A DNA stretch of 64,000 nt from an uncultured Eubacteriales bacterium (GTDB lineage: Bacteria; Bacillota; Clostridia; Christensenellales; Aristaeellaceae): the NCBI GenBank assembly GCA_902789365.1, contig CADANQ010000003.1, positions 19,774 through 83,773 on the forward strand. Direction: 5' to 3'. The translations under genes and the position numbers were made by a program. Below the pieces are notes generated by a model. The model worked only from the letters and a program-made list of their open reading frames with translations. It had not been told where the DNA came from and ran no database searches. Within the stretch, counting starts at the first letter, position 1, and every line of letters starts with the position of its first letter. This document shows positions 8,695 to 17,562 of this stretch, piece by piece.

Positions 8695-8724
8695 TAGACT
8701 TGTTCAATATGAGTGTGTTATAAT
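8695..8724 (+). promoter_or_regulatory. Promoter of Ca2+-ATPase/Ter operon
   Basis: -10 TATAAT at 8719-8724 with an extended TGT in front, and a -35-like TAGACT at 8695-8700 (18-base spacer). It is the only good promoter seen before the run of six plus-strand genes ending at 17250. Confidence 0.65.
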
Positions 8725-8843
8725 AGCCCTTAAAGAACCAGACTTCCGCGAATGCGAATGATCAGCGCCCGCGTCACATTGCGGGGAGAGTTTGTGCAGC
8801 GCCGCGGGACGTCCGGCAAGTTTTAAAAAGGAAGGAAAGCAAA

Positions 8844-11519
8844 ATGGAACTGAAAGGCTTGACTGCGAAACAGGTCGAGGAGAGCCGCAAACAGTACGGC
8901 GCGAATGTATTGACACAGATCCCTCCGGACCCACTGTGGAAAAAGATTCTGGAGGGCTTTAAAGACCCGATGATCATGATCCTGCTGGTAGCCCTAGCCA
9001 TCCAGGTGGTCCTGTGGATCATGGGCAAGGCCGAATGGTATGAACCCGTGTGCGTGCTGGTGGCCATTCTGCTGGCCAACGGCGTCGCTTCCGTCTCCGA
9101 ACACAGCCAGGAGGGGAAGGCCGGCGCCCTGAAGGCCGAGGAAGAAGCCAAGGAAATGACCAAGATTCTCCGCGACGGCGAACTGCATGAAATGCATGTC
9201 AGCGAAGTCGTCACCGGGGACCTGATCTATCTCCAGGCCGGTGACAAGATTCCCGCCGACGGCGAGATTGTCGACGGCGAGATTATGGTGGACCAGGCCG
9301 CCCTCAACGGCGAGACCGAGGAAGCCCGCAAGAACCCGGATACGAAGGGCGAGGGCTACCAGGTGAAGGACCTGCTGAATACCCATTACGCCTATCGCGG
9401 CACGGTGGTCGTGTCCGGCGAAGCCTATATGCAGGTGAAGGTCGTCGGCGACAAGACCCTGTTCGGCGAACTGGCCCTGGAGGTTCAGGAGGACACCCGC
9501 GAAACGCCCCTGCAGGTCAAGCTGGGCAAGCTGGCCAAGCAGATTTCCATGTTCGGTTACATCGGTGCCATCGCCATCATTCTCGGCGTCATCCTGATCA
9601 ACTTGTTCAACGGGAATGTTGCCAGCGAGGCTTTTCAGAAGGACGCGGTGTCCAACTGGATCAAGCTTCTCATCGAAGCGGTCACCGTGGCGGTCACCAT
9701 CATCGTATGTGCGGTGCCCGAAGGTCTGCCGATGCTGACCAGCATCCTTTTGTCCTTCCAGTCCATCCGCATGATCAAGGACAATGTGCTTGTCCGCAAG
9801 ATCAACGGTCTTGAGACCGCCGGTTCCCTGTCCCTTCTGTTCACCGACAAGACCGGCACCATCACCCAGGGCAAGCTTTCGGTGGTCGAACTTGCTACCG
9901 GCAACCAGCGCATCTTCACCAAGCTGGATGATCTGCCCCCCACCATGCGCCGCGATGTGGTCACCGGTATCGGCCTGAACAACTCCGCCACGGTCTCCGG
10001 CAAGGAAATCATCGGCGGAAACTCAACCGACCGGGCCATGATGGCCTTCCTTCTGGGCGAAGGCGCGGTGGCCGAGATGTCCAAGGACGAGGTGAGGGCA
10101 TTCAATCCCTTCAACTCCACCAAGAAGATGTCCGACGTTACCGTGGAGCACAACGGCAAGACCGTTGTCTATCTTAAAGGCGCGCCTGAAAGGATTATCG
10201 AACGCTGCGACAAATTCATCGATGAGGAAGGCGACGTCAAACCCCTGAACGAAGAGACCCGCTCCTCCCTGATGAACTACATGAACACCCAGGCCGGCAG
10301 GTCCATGCGTCTTCTGGGCGTTGCCAAGACCGAGGGCGATCCCGAGGGGCGCGACCTGACGCTGGTGTGCGTCCTGTCCATCCGTGACAACGTCCGCAAG
10401 GAAGTCATCCCCGCCATCAAGGAAGTTCAGGACGCCGGCATCCAGGTGGTTATGGTCACCGGCGACCGCAAGGAGACCGCCGTGGCCATCGCCAGGGAAT
10501 CCGGCCTGCTGCGCGATCCCTCCGAGGTGGCCCTGACCAGCGCCGAAATGGCCGAGATGAGCGACGACGAACTCAAGCGCAATCTGCCCAAGCTGCGTGT
10601 CGTGGCCCGCGCCCTGCCCACCGACAAATCCCGTCTGGTGCGCGTCGCCCAGGAAATGAACCTGGTGGTCGGCATGACCGGCGACGGCGTCAACGATTCT
10701 CCCGCCCTCAAGAAAGCCGACGTGGGCTTCGCCATGGGCTCCGGCACCGAGGTGGCCAAGGAAGCCGGCGACATCACCATCCTGGACGACAACTTCACCT
10801 CCATTGACAAGGCCATCCTCTACGGCCGTACGATGTTCAAGTCCATCCGCAAATTCCTGATCTTCCAGCTGACGGTCAACGTGGCGGCCGTGCTTACCTG
10901 CTTCCTGGCTCCGTTCTTCGGTGAAAACGAGATCCTGACGGTAATCCAGCTGCTCCTCATCAACTTGGCCATGGATACCCTTGCGGCCATCGCCTTCGGT
11001 TCCGAGCCCGCCCTGAAGGAGTACATGAAGGAAAAGCCCATCGCCCGCGACGCATCCATCGTTTCAAAGAATATGCTGGTGCAGATCATCTGCAGCGCGC
11101 TGTTTATAACGGCAGCCTGCCTGTGCATTCGCTTCATTCCCGCCATGTGGAACCTGATCGGCGCGAACGCGACCGGCTTCGACTGGACTATCATTTCGGA
11201 CAAGATCGGAAAGTCCAATATGCAGCTGTACCTCAATTCCGCTGTATTCGCGACCTTCATGATGGCCATCACCTTCAACGGGTTCAACGCCCGCACGGAA
11301 CACCTGAATGTGTTTGAGGGCCTGGGCCGCAACAAGAACTTCCTGATCGTTATGGGCGTCATTTTCCTGGCTCAGTTCGTGTTCGTCTCCATTGGCGGCG
11401 ATGTACTGAGCGTCCGTCCCCTAAGCGCCACCACCTGGCTTGTGTGCTGCGCCCTTGCATTCCTGGTGATCCTTGTCGGCACCCTCGTCAAGTCGATGAA
11501 CGGCAAAAAGACTGCCTGA
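8844..11519 (+). CDS. P-type Ca2+-translocating ATPase
   Basis: Membrane cation pump of 891 residues of the P2A/P2B group, probably exporting Ca2+. It has the N-terminal cation-ATPase domain, the actuator loop AALNGETEEARK (TGE-like NGE), membrane motif PEGLP at about 292-296, the phosphorylation site DKTGTIT with Asp335, KGAPERI in the nucleotide domain, and the hinge TGDGVNDSPAL (612-622). Ten membrane segments are expected and the C-terminal cluster is visible. GGAAGGAAAG precedes ATG 8844. It is the first gene of an operon with two TerD proteins. TerD domains bind Ca2+, which supports a calcium role (inference). A 12-pair hairpin follows its stop. Confidence 0.9.
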   Translation: MELKGLTAKQVEESRKQYGANVLTQIPPDPLWKKILEGFKDPMIMILLVALAIQVVLWIMGKAEWYEPVCVLVAILLANGVASVSEHSQEGKAGALKAEEEAKEMTKILRDGELHEMHVSEVVTGDLIYLQAGDKIPADGEIVDGEIMVDQAALNGETEEARKNPDTKGEGYQVKDLLNTHYAYRGTVVVSGEAYMQVKVVGDKTLFGELALEVQEDTRETPLQVKLGKLAKQISMFGYIGAIAIILGVILINLFNGNVASEAFQKDAVSNWIKLLIEAVTVAVTIIVCAVPEGLPMLTSILLSFQSIRMIKDNVLVRKINGLETAGSLSLLFTDKTGTITQGKLSVVELATGNQRIFTKLDDLPPTMRRDVVTGIGLNNSATVSGKEIIGGNSTDRAMMAFLLGEGAVAEMSKDEVRAFNPFNSTKKMSDVTVEHNGKTVVYLKGAPERIIERCDKFIDEEGDVKPLNEETRSSLMNYMNTQAGRSMRLLGVAKTEGDPEGRDLTLVCVLSIRDNVRKEVIPAIKEVQDAGIQVVMVTGDRKETAVAIARESGLLRDPSEVALTSAEMAEMSDDELKRNLPKLRVVARALPTDKSRLVRVAQEMNLVVGMTGDGVNDSPALKKADVGFAMGSGTEVAKEAGDITILDDNFTSIDKAILYGRTMFKSIRKFLIFQLTVNVAAVLTCFLAPFFGENEILTVIQLLLINLAMDTLAAIAFGSEPALKEYMKEKPIARDASIVSKNMLVQIICSALFITAACLCIRFIPAMWNLIGANATGFDWTIISDKIGKSNMQLYLNSAVFATFMMAITFNGFNARTEHLNVFEGLGRNKNFLIVMGVIFLAQFVFVSIGGDVLSVRPLSATTWLVCCALAFLVILVGTLVKSMNGKKTA

Positions 11520-11528
11520 ACCTGATAG

Positions 11529-11557
11529 CCTGCCCTGCGGATAACCCGCGGGGCGGG
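11529..11557 (+). other. Intercistronic hairpin between Ca2+-ATPase and terD
   Basis: Arms 11529-11540 and 11546-11557 pair over 12 positions with two G-T wobbles. There is no T-run after it, so it probably tunes mRNA stability between operon genes. Confidence 0.45.
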
Positions 11558-11588
11558 ACGGAATAAAAAATACACAGGAGGAACACAT

Positions 11589-12194
11589 ATGGTTAACCTG
11601 AAAAAAGGCGAAAAGATCAACCTGACCAAGAGCGACGCCGGCCTGAAGAAAATCATGGTCGGCCTGGGCTGGGACGAAGCTCAGCCCCAGCAGCGCGGCC
11701 TGAAAGCCCTGTTTTCGGCCAAGCCCGCCGACATCGACTGCGACGCGTCCGTCATCCTGTGCGGTGAGAACGGCAAGCTGATCTCCTCGAAGGACTTCTG
11801 CATCTACTTCGGCAACCTCAGGCATCCCAGCGGAGCCGTCATCCATCAGGGCGACAACCTGACCGGCGGCGGCGAGGGTGACGACGAGCAGATTATGGTG
11901 GACCTGTCGCTCATGCCTGCGGAAGTGGCCAAGCTCGTCTTTGTGGTGAATATCTACGACGCCAACGTGCGCAAACAGCACTTTGGCATGATCAGGAACG
12001 CTTTCATCCGCCTGGTCAATACCAAGAATAATACCGAAATCTGCCGCTACAACCTGACGGATGACTACAGCGGCTCCACCGGCCTGATTGTCGGCGAGCT
12101 TTTCCGCAGCGGCAACGAATGGCAGTTCAACGCCATCGGCAGGGGTGTCGCCGAAGCCAGCCGCCTGCAGAAGCTGGTCGATATGTACAAATAA
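11589..12194 (+). CDS. TerD-family protein (divergent paralogue)
   Basis: A 201-residue TerD-type Ca2+-binding stress protein, cytosolic and without signal. It starts with the family VNLKKGEKINLTK. The paired acidic motifs are ADIDCDASVIL and AVIHQGDNLTGGGEGDDE. Its N-terminal strand carries an insertion (QPQQRGLKALFSAK) and the DLDASA box reads DCDASV, so it is more diverged than the second TerD at 12227. TerD proteins are linked to tellurite, phage and envelope stress tolerance, but their molecular role is unsettled. The AGGAGG site precedes ATG 11589. Confidence 0.92.
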   Translation: MVNLKKGEKINLTKSDAGLKKIMVGLGWDEAQPQQRGLKALFSAKPADIDCDASVILCGENGKLISSKDFCIYFGNLRHPSGAVIHQGDNLTGGGEGDDEQIMVDLSLMPAEVAKLVFVVNIYDANVRKQHFGMIRNAFIRLVNTKNNTEICRYNLTDDYSGSTGLIVGELFRSGNEWQFNAIGRGVAEASRLQKLVDMYK

Positions 12195-12226
12195 TAAAAA
12201 ACAAATAAAGAAAGGAAGTAAAAGTT

Positions 12227-12811
12227 ATGGCAGTCAACCTTCAAAAAGGACAGAAAATCAGTTTGCAGAAGAGCGTGAAGCTGGCCCTGGTCGGCCTGGG
12301 CTGGGATACCAACCGCTACACCGGCACCGCTGATTTCGATCTTGACGCCAGCGCGTTCCTCCTCGGCGCGAACGGCAAAGTCCGCAAGGATTCCGACTTC
12401 ATCTTTTACGGCAATCTCCAGAGCGACGACGGATCGGTCATCCACACCGGCGACAGCCTGGAAGGCGGCAGCGGCGGAGACGACGAGACCCTGTTCATCG
12501 ATTTCACCAAGGTGCCCGCGGATGTGCAGAAAATCGCCATCACCGTGACCATCTACGAGGCTCAGGAACGGGGCCAGAACTTCGGCCAGGTATCCAACGC
12601 TTATGTCCGCGTAGCCCGCAGGACCAGCGAAAGCGATACGGTGGGCATCGAGGAGCTTCGCTACGACCTGGGCGAGGAATTCTCCATCGAGACGGCGCTG
12701 GTGGTCTGCGAGATCTACCGCAGCGGCTCGGACTGGAAGTTCAATGCGGTCGGCGCCGGCTATCAGGGCGGCCTGTATGCCCTGTGCAAGGCCTACGGCG
12801 TCAACGTCTGA
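12227..12811 (+). CDS. terD: TerD-family protein (canonical)
   Basis: A 194-residue TerD close to the family consensus: VNLQKGQKISLQK, DFDLDASAFLLG, and GSVIHTGDSLEGGSGGDDE, which provide the acidic Ca2+ ligands. The C-terminus has ETALVVCEIYRSGSDWKFNAVG, typical of TerD/TerE. It lies 32 bases after the diverged terD, so the pair probably arose by duplication and may form heteromers (inference). AAAGGAAG precedes ATG 12227. A perfect 12-pair hairpin follows. Confidence 0.95.
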   Translation: MAVNLQKGQKISLQKSVKLALVGLGWDTNRYTGTADFDLDASAFLLGANGKVRKDSDFIFYGNLQSDDGSVIHTGDSLEGGSGGDDETLFIDFTKVPADVQKIAITVTIYEAQERGQNFGQVSNAYVRVARRTSESDTVGIEELRYDLGEEFSIETALVVCEIYRSGSDWKFNAVGAGYQGGLYALCKAYGVNV

Positions 12812-12829
12812 TCCCACATACGTACTTAT

Positions 12830-12864
12830 CGGCGCGGGCAGCGCGCGAAAGCCTGCCCGCGCCG
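12830..12864 (+). other. Perfect 12-bp intercistronic hairpin after terD
   Basis: Arms 12830-12841 and 12853-12864 are exactly complementary. The following GTTTAAAG is not a U-tract, so full termination is unlikely. It could partly stop or protect the transcript between terD and the rhomboid gene. Confidence 0.5.
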
Positions 12865-12882
12865 GTTTAAAGAGGGAAAAGC

Positions 12883-13482
12883 ATGAAGGGTAACAGAACA
12901 AAGCTTCGCCTGTCCTTCAATTCGCCCGCGATCCTTGTCTTTACCGCCATCTGCATCGGTGTGCAGCTTTTGGACCTTGCCACCGGCGGACGGAGCAACG
13001 GCATCCTGTTCAGCGTATACCGCTCGTCCCTGAGGGACCCGCTGACCTATATCCGCTGCATAACCCACGTTTTCGGGCATTCAGGCTGGGAACACCTGGT
13101 AAACAACATCATGTATATCCTGATCCTGGGGCCGATGCTGGAAGAAAAGTACGGGACGCAGAACATTATCTTTGTCATGCTGGCAACGGCGCTGGTAATC
13201 GGCATCATCAATCCCATTCTGTTCCCGAACGTGAGGCTGCTTGGGGCCAGCGGCATCGTGTTTGCTTTCATCGTGCTTTCTTCCATCACAGTCAGGGAAA
13301 ACGGACAGATTCCCGTAACGTTCATTCTTGTGGTGCTCTTGTATCTGGGGCAGCAGATATACGAGGGTCTATCCGCCGCGGATAACGTGTCCCAGATTGC
13401 CCATATCATCGGCGGCATCGTGGGGGCGATTCTTGGATTTGTCATGAACAGCCTGTCGATGAAAAACAGAAGGAATTATTAA
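12883..13482 (+). CDS. Rhomboid-family intramembrane serine protease
   Basis: A 199-residue membrane protein with about six helices. The family landmarks are present: HVFGHSGWEHLVNNIMYI in the second core helix region, the nucleophile motif GASG (Ser123) and a histidine in AHIIGG (His174), giving an intact Ser-His dyad. It should cleave transmembrane segments of a substrate that I cannot name. It lies within the Ter operon, two bases before the YceG-type gene, so it is likely co-translated with it. A protease in this position suggests membrane signalling or release of a partner protein (inference). Confidence 0.9.
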   Translation: MKGNRTKLRLSFNSPAILVFTAICIGVQLLDLATGGRSNGILFSVYRSSLRDPLTYIRCITHVFGHSGWEHLVNNIMYILILGPMLEEKYGTQNIIFVMLATALVIGIINPILFPNVRLLGASGIVFAFIVLSSITVRENGQIPVTFILVVLLYLGQQIYEGLSAADNVSQIAHIIGGIVGAILGFVMNSLSMKNRRNY

Positions 13483-13484
13483 CC

Positions 13485-16097
13485 ATGCTGCACAGAGTGA
13501 ATGCCAGAACTCCGGAGGATTTTTTTGTTCCCGCTGTCAAACGGGCGCCTGTCGGCGCCTGTTTTATCCGCGTGACCGAATGCAATGACGAGATCCTTGA
13601 CATGATCTGGCGCTGTCATGAGGCGGCGGCGGCCAGAGGTGTGATCCTTGACGGCGGACTCAGCAACCCGATCGACCTGCAGCTGAGGTACTATCGGGAT
13701 GTTTTGGGCGACGCTTTTGAAGCCAATTACGATTTTGTCCTTTCGTCTCTGCAAAAATGGGTGCCAAGGACACAGGACAGAGTCCGCAGGGACCTGGCCA
13801 CCGCCATCATGGCGGAGATTGACAATCTGAGGCGTTCGGGCAAATCCGACGGAATCATACGGAACATTTATATCAAATGGATGTGCTGGCTGTATTACAG
13901 CTTCGGACGCCTTACTCCCTTTCTGGGGCAGGAGGATCTGCCGAAGGCGCTTGTTTTCGGCGGCGAACCCGGCGTTCACGCGCTGACCATGCTGAAGATT
14001 ATCTGCTCGGTCGGGACGGATATCCTGATGGTGGATAATTCCTCCGGAGGAAAGTATGAAAAGCTTGATCCGGGGGACGAAATATCTCAGCATCTTGCCG
14101 TGCCCGGAGGAAAGCCGTTCCCGGCCGATCTGACGCTGAAAAAACTGCGGGCCGAACGCAGCGCGCGCTCCGCGCCTCCGGCTGCTGCTCCGCGGCAGCA
14201 GATCAGGCAGCCGGTGCCAAGTCCCGTGCCCGCTCCCATGCAGCAGCGCCCGCCGCTGGCGGCGCAGCGTGCCGCTTCTTCCGCAGATCCCAACGCTCAG
14301 CATCGCCCTGTCCAGCCCCTGCCTAACGTCGCGCAGCGTGCTTCGTCGGCTCCATCGGGGACACCGCGGACCGCGCAGCACGTTCCGATGCCCGGCGCGC
14401 AGCAGCATCCGCTTCAGCCCCCGCAGAGGAGCGCGGCCGCAGGCCAGCCGCACGCTTCGCCCGCGGCGCAGAGAACGGCGCCCGCTAGACCCTTCGTGCC
14501 GCAGAAGATCGATATTGAGGATCGTTTTCCACGTCCGGCGCGCCGCGAGTGCTGCAATGCGTGGATGAAGAACGCTTCTCTCGATTCCGTCCTGACACGT
14601 CCCGCTGACCGGGGAGACGACGCGGCTCTGTTTTACAATTCCTTTATCCGCCTGACGGGCGTAACCGACAGGATGACCTACGCAAGCGAGCTCCACCAGT
14701 TTTACAAATCTCTGCTGACCGCAAAACGAACGGTCTTCGTGCTGGACGGTCCTGTCCCGGAACCGGATACCGAAGAAATTGACAGCATCCGACGCAGAAA
14801 CTATAAAACGCCCGACGAGATGATTGTGGACCTGGCCGGAAATCTGCCCTCCTCCTCGCAGATTGAATTGCAGAAGGAGATTCAGTCGGCTTTTGTGCGC
14901 ATTCTCAGGCGGGTGTCCGGGGAAGAAAAAAACCTGAACCGTCTGACGGTCAAAGCTGTTTATCTTTTGTGCTGGATCAGGCGGTATCAGGGCGAGATCT
15001 TCAAGGGCTGGAAAGAAACGGACATCCCCGTCGTGATCAAAATGGGCGGATGCGTGAACGACTCTGAAGCGATGTATTTCATGTATCTGTCCATGCTTCC
15101 GACGGATGTTGTAATCCTCAGTCCGGACCTGGATAATCCATGCGTGCTTCAGGATGAACGCCTTCTGGAAATTCGGGGAAGCCAATCCGTGAAGAACATG
15201 CCCTTCCCCAAAAACAGCGGAAATCTGGAGATGGGCACTGTGGCCGCTTTTGCGGAACAGGACCTGACGGAAATGCTTTACAGCGATTCCGGTCTGTACC
15301 GCACAAGGCAGTTTGAACGGGCCGAGATTATTACTCTGAAGACCACATATGACGAAATATTCCTCCTGTGGGATCAGGAACTCAAGTTCCGGCCGAATTT
15401 CTCGGCGCAGGACGGTGTGGTCAGCGTGCCTGTGATCTACGCCAAGATATCCGGCGTGAAGAACGGAAAACTCTCACCTTACTGGCAGAAAGTCAGGGAA
15501 CTGAAGGAAGCGGGAGACACCCTCTTTTTCAGAAGTTTTCCCATCGTCAATCCGACAGAATGCGGGAAATACCAGAATCTGGCGTCCAAAGGGCTGAAAA
15601 AAGGAAAAATCCTCAGGGAAGAAATACGCTCAGCCAGGGATTACCCCTTCGGACTTCTCAGAAAAGAGATTCAGGAGCATATTTTTGACAAGGTTCAATT
15701 GATGCTGGACCGACGGATTATCCGGGGAACGTTTGAGAACGGTACGGAGTACACCGTGCTTTCCACGGTCCTGGGCGTAAGCAAGGATATAATCCGGGCG
15801 GTACAGGCGTTCGATTTCGCAAAACGCAACCCGAAGGCGGTGGTTGTCTCCACGAAGGACGTGTCGCCCACACTGGAGGATGCCATCCTTCTGACTTTCC
15901 TGAACGAGATCGGCTTTGATGTCGTGATGTTTGTCCCGACAGGCTATCAGCTGATCGAACGCTTTTTAAACGATCATTATCCGGTGGAGCACCAGATTGG
16001 CGACTTTGTCTATGATCTGGAGGTGCCGGACATGAATTCCGCTTCCCCAACAAAAGCCCTGTCGTGGCTGAATAATCTACTTAAGAGAGGTGACTGA
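13485..16097 (+). CDS. Enlarged YceG-type 'biosynthetic module' protein with internal duplication
   Basis: An 870-residue protein that I place in the YceG (Ter-associated biosynthetic module) family by its C-terminal half and its neighbours TerD and TelA. B. subtilis YceG is much shorter (about 540 residues). Residues about 225-342 form a Pro/Ala/Gln/Arg-rich linker of low complexity. The parts before and after it look alike: near 130-190 the pattern IKWMCWLYYSFGRLTPF then ALVFGG matches VKAVYLLCWIRRYQGEIF then VVIKMGG in the second half, and each is followed by a D/N-rich strand. The protein therefore seems to be a tandem duplication joined by the linker, with the C-terminal copy extended. 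No catalytic site is known to me. ATG 13485 follows the rhomboid stop. Confidence 0.7.
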   Translation: MLHRVNARTPEDFFVPAVKRAPVGACFIRVTECNDEILDMIWRCHEAAAARGVILDGGLSNPIDLQLRYYRDVLGDAFEANYDFVLSSLQKWVPRTQDRVRRDLATAIMAEIDNLRRSGKSDGIIRNIYIKWMCWLYYSFGRLTPFLGQEDLPKALVFGGEPGVHALTMLKIICSVGTDILMVDNSSGGKYEKLDPGDEISQHLAVPGGKPFPADLTLKKLRAERSARSAPPAAAPRQQIRQPVPSPVPAPMQQRPPLAAQRAASSADPNAQHRPVQPLPNVAQRASSAPSGTPRTAQHVPMPGAQQHPLQPPQRSAAAGQPHASPAAQRTAPARPFVPQKIDIEDRFPRPARRECCNAWMKNASLDSVLTRPADRGDDAALFYNSFIRLTGVTDRMTYASELHQFYKSLLTAKRTVFVLDGPVPEPDTEEIDSIRRRNYKTPDEMIVDLAGNLPSSSQIELQKEIQSAFVRILRRVSGEEKNLNRLTVKAVYLLCWIRRYQGEIFKGWKETDIPVVIKMGGCVNDSEAMYFMYLSMLPTDVVILSPDLDNPCVLQDERLLEIRGSQSVKNMPFPKNSGNLEMGTVAAFAEQDLTEMLYSDSGLYRTRQFERAEIITLKTTYDEIFLLWDQELKFRPNFSAQDGVVSVPVIYAKISGVKNGKLSPYWQKVRELKEAGDTLFFRSFPIVNPTECGKYQNLASKGLKKGKILREEIRSARDYPFGLLRKEIQEHIFDKVQLMLDRRIIRGTFENGTEYTVLSTVLGVSKDIIRAVQAFDFAKRNPKAVVVSTKDVSPTLEDAILLTFLNEIGFDVVMFVPTGYQLIERFLNDHYPVEHQIGDFVYDLEVPDMNSASPTKALSWLNNLLKRGD

Positions 16098-16098
16098 A

Positions 16099-17250
16099 AT
16101 GGCAATGAACTTTGGTCCCAGGCCCCAGGCCCAGGCGCAGGCCCCCGCGAGCGCGGAACCCGTCCAGAATGAGATAATGGATGTCAAGCCCTTTGACGTG
16201 CAGGCGGACCGTGAAGAGGCACGCAACGCATTGGCCCATTCTCCCGAGGTGGAGGCCCTGACCGCGCAGATTGACGTCAACGACCTGACCACCATCGTGT
16301 CCTTCGGCAAGGATTCAGCCGAGAAAATCTCACAGGCGTCGGATGTCGTTCTTCGCTCCATGAGCCTGAGTCAGGTCAATGATACCGGCAAACTGCTTAC
16401 CACCCTGGGAAAGGTGATGGACCAGTTCAATATTGACGAGATCCGTGAAAACCCCTCCCTCTTCGGCAAGCTGTTCGGCGGCCTGAAGAAGCAGCTGGAG
16501 AAGATTCTTGAAAAATACAACACCATGGGTGACGAAGTGGACAAGATCTACGTACAGCTGAAGCAGTACGAAAGGGAGATTATCCAGTCCAACAACAAAC
16601 TGGAAGAGATGTTCCGGTCCAATCTGGATTACTATCATGACCTGTGCAAATACATCGTCGCCGGCGAACAGGGCTGCCAGGAGATCACCGACTACATCGA
16701 GCAGAGAAAGCAGGATATGGAAGCGACCGGCGACAGCTCCATCCAGTTTGAGATTCAGGGCCTGGAGCAGGCCAGAGACGCGCTGGAGCAGCGCACCCAG
16801 GACCTGAGGACGGCCGAAGTGGTGGCCATGCAGTCCATCCCGATGCTCAGGACTATGGAAGTCAGCAACCTGAACCTGGTCAGAAAGATCAACTCCGCCT
16901 TTATCATCACCATGCCCGTATTCAAGCAGGCCCTTGCCCAGGCCATTATGCTCAAGCGGCAGAAGATCCAGGCGGACGCTCTGAACGCCCTGGACCAGAG
17001 GACCAACGAGATGCTGCAGAAGAATGCCAAGAACACCATGGAACAGTCCAAGATGATTGCCCGCATGTCCGCCGGCAGTTCCATCAAGGTGGAGACCCTC
17101 GAAAGCACGTGGAAAACCATCGTCGACGGCATCGAGGAGACCCGGAAGATTCAGGAGGACGCCAGGAAGCAGCGGGCCGACGACCAGGCGCGCCTGGAAA
17201 AGATCAAGCAGGATTTCAGCCAGAAGTTCAACAACGGCCGTCCGCTCTGA
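16099..17250 (+). CDS. telA: TelA/KlaA-family toxic anion resistance protein
   Basis: A 383-residue cytosolic, mostly helical protein. It has the family sequence VLRSMSLSQVNDTGKLLTTLGKVMDQFN and the long coiled-coil YVQLKQYEREIIQSNNK, ending in the typical LESTWKTIVDGIEET segment. TelA proteins are linked to tellurite and antibiotic stress tolerance, but the mechanism is unknown. AGAGAGG lies eight bases before ATG 16099; a GTG at 16090 overlaps the YceG gene but has no site. Last gene of the operon, followed by a terminator at 17365-17398. The YceG-TelA order matches the B. subtilis yceG-yceH arrangement. Confidence 0.93.
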   Translation: MAMNFGPRPQAQAQAPASAEPVQNEIMDVKPFDVQADREEARNALAHSPEVEALTAQIDVNDLTTIVSFGKDSAEKISQASDVVLRSMSLSQVNDTGKLLTTLGKVMDQFNIDEIRENPSLFGKLFGGLKKQLEKILEKYNTMGDEVDKIYVQLKQYEREIIQSNNKLEEMFRSNLDYYHDLCKYIVAGEQGCQEITDYIEQRKQDMEATGDSSIQFEIQGLEQARDALEQRTQDLRTAEVVAMQSIPMLRTMEVSNLNLVRKINSAFIITMPVFKQALAQAIMLKRQKIQADALNALDQRTNEMLQKNAKNTMEQSKMIARMSAGSSIKVETLESTWKTIVDGIEETRKIQEDARKQRADDQARLEKIKQDFSQKFNNGRPL

Positions 17251-17364
17251 TCGGATCCTTGCAGCGGTTCAGGCCGTTCCGTTTGCCAAATACGGCAAAG
17301 GACAGCAGCCTTTCCGAACCGGAACCGACGCTGCCATGCTGTCAACGCCCAACGGAACAACACA

Positions 17365-17398
17365 GCGCCTTGCCCGGATGAGCAGGGCGCTCTTTTTT
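17365..17398 (+). terminator. Intrinsic terminator of the Ter operon
   Basis: Arms 17365-17373 and 17382-17390 (one G-T wobble) form a nine-pair GC-rich stem, followed by TCTTTTTT. Confidence 0.85.
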
Positions 17399-17399
17399 G

Positions 17400-17444
17400 G
17401 GCCCTGTGACTGAACGAAGCATGGAAAAGTTCAGTCACAGGGCC
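17400..17444. repeat. Perfect 16-bp inverted repeat
   Basis: Arms 17400-17415 and 17429-17444 are fully complementary around a 13-base loop. It lacks a T-run on either strand and starts right after the U-tract of the telA terminator. Confidence 0.8.
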
Positions 17445-17562
17445 GCGGATGATCATAAAGCGGACCTTTATGTTGAAGTATGAATTCCGCGGAGCTTTCT
17501 TAAAAGGGATTCCGGGCTTTCGGTATGCAGATTACTGTCAGGGCGAAAGAAGATCCGTAAGA

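Larger units (their letters stand above)
8472..8843. other. Divergent intergenic region with two promoters
   Basis: This 372-base gap holds the minus-strand promoter of the helicase-kptA unit (8577-8605) and the plus-strand promoter of the Ter/Ca2+-ATPase operon (8695-8724). No small gene or stable RNA was recognised. The operon leader is about 110 bases and contains no structure I could identify. Confidence 0.6.
17251..17562. other. Intergenic region with terminator and long inverted repeat
   Basis: 312 bases between telA and the convergent oxidoreductase gene. It contains the telA terminator and, directly after, a perfect 16-base inverted repeat (17400-17444). I see no credible gene in it. 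Confidence 0.6.

Noticed and set aside
8700..8705. TTGTTC as the -35 box of the Ter operon
   Set aside because: Only 13 bases separate it from the TATAAT. TAGACT at 8695-8700 has an acceptable 18-base spacing.
14160..14520. Frameshift or chimeric join in the YceG-type gene
   Set aside because: The frame stays open and the Pro/Ala/Gln-rich linker has even composition. Family-like sequence resumes in the same frame.
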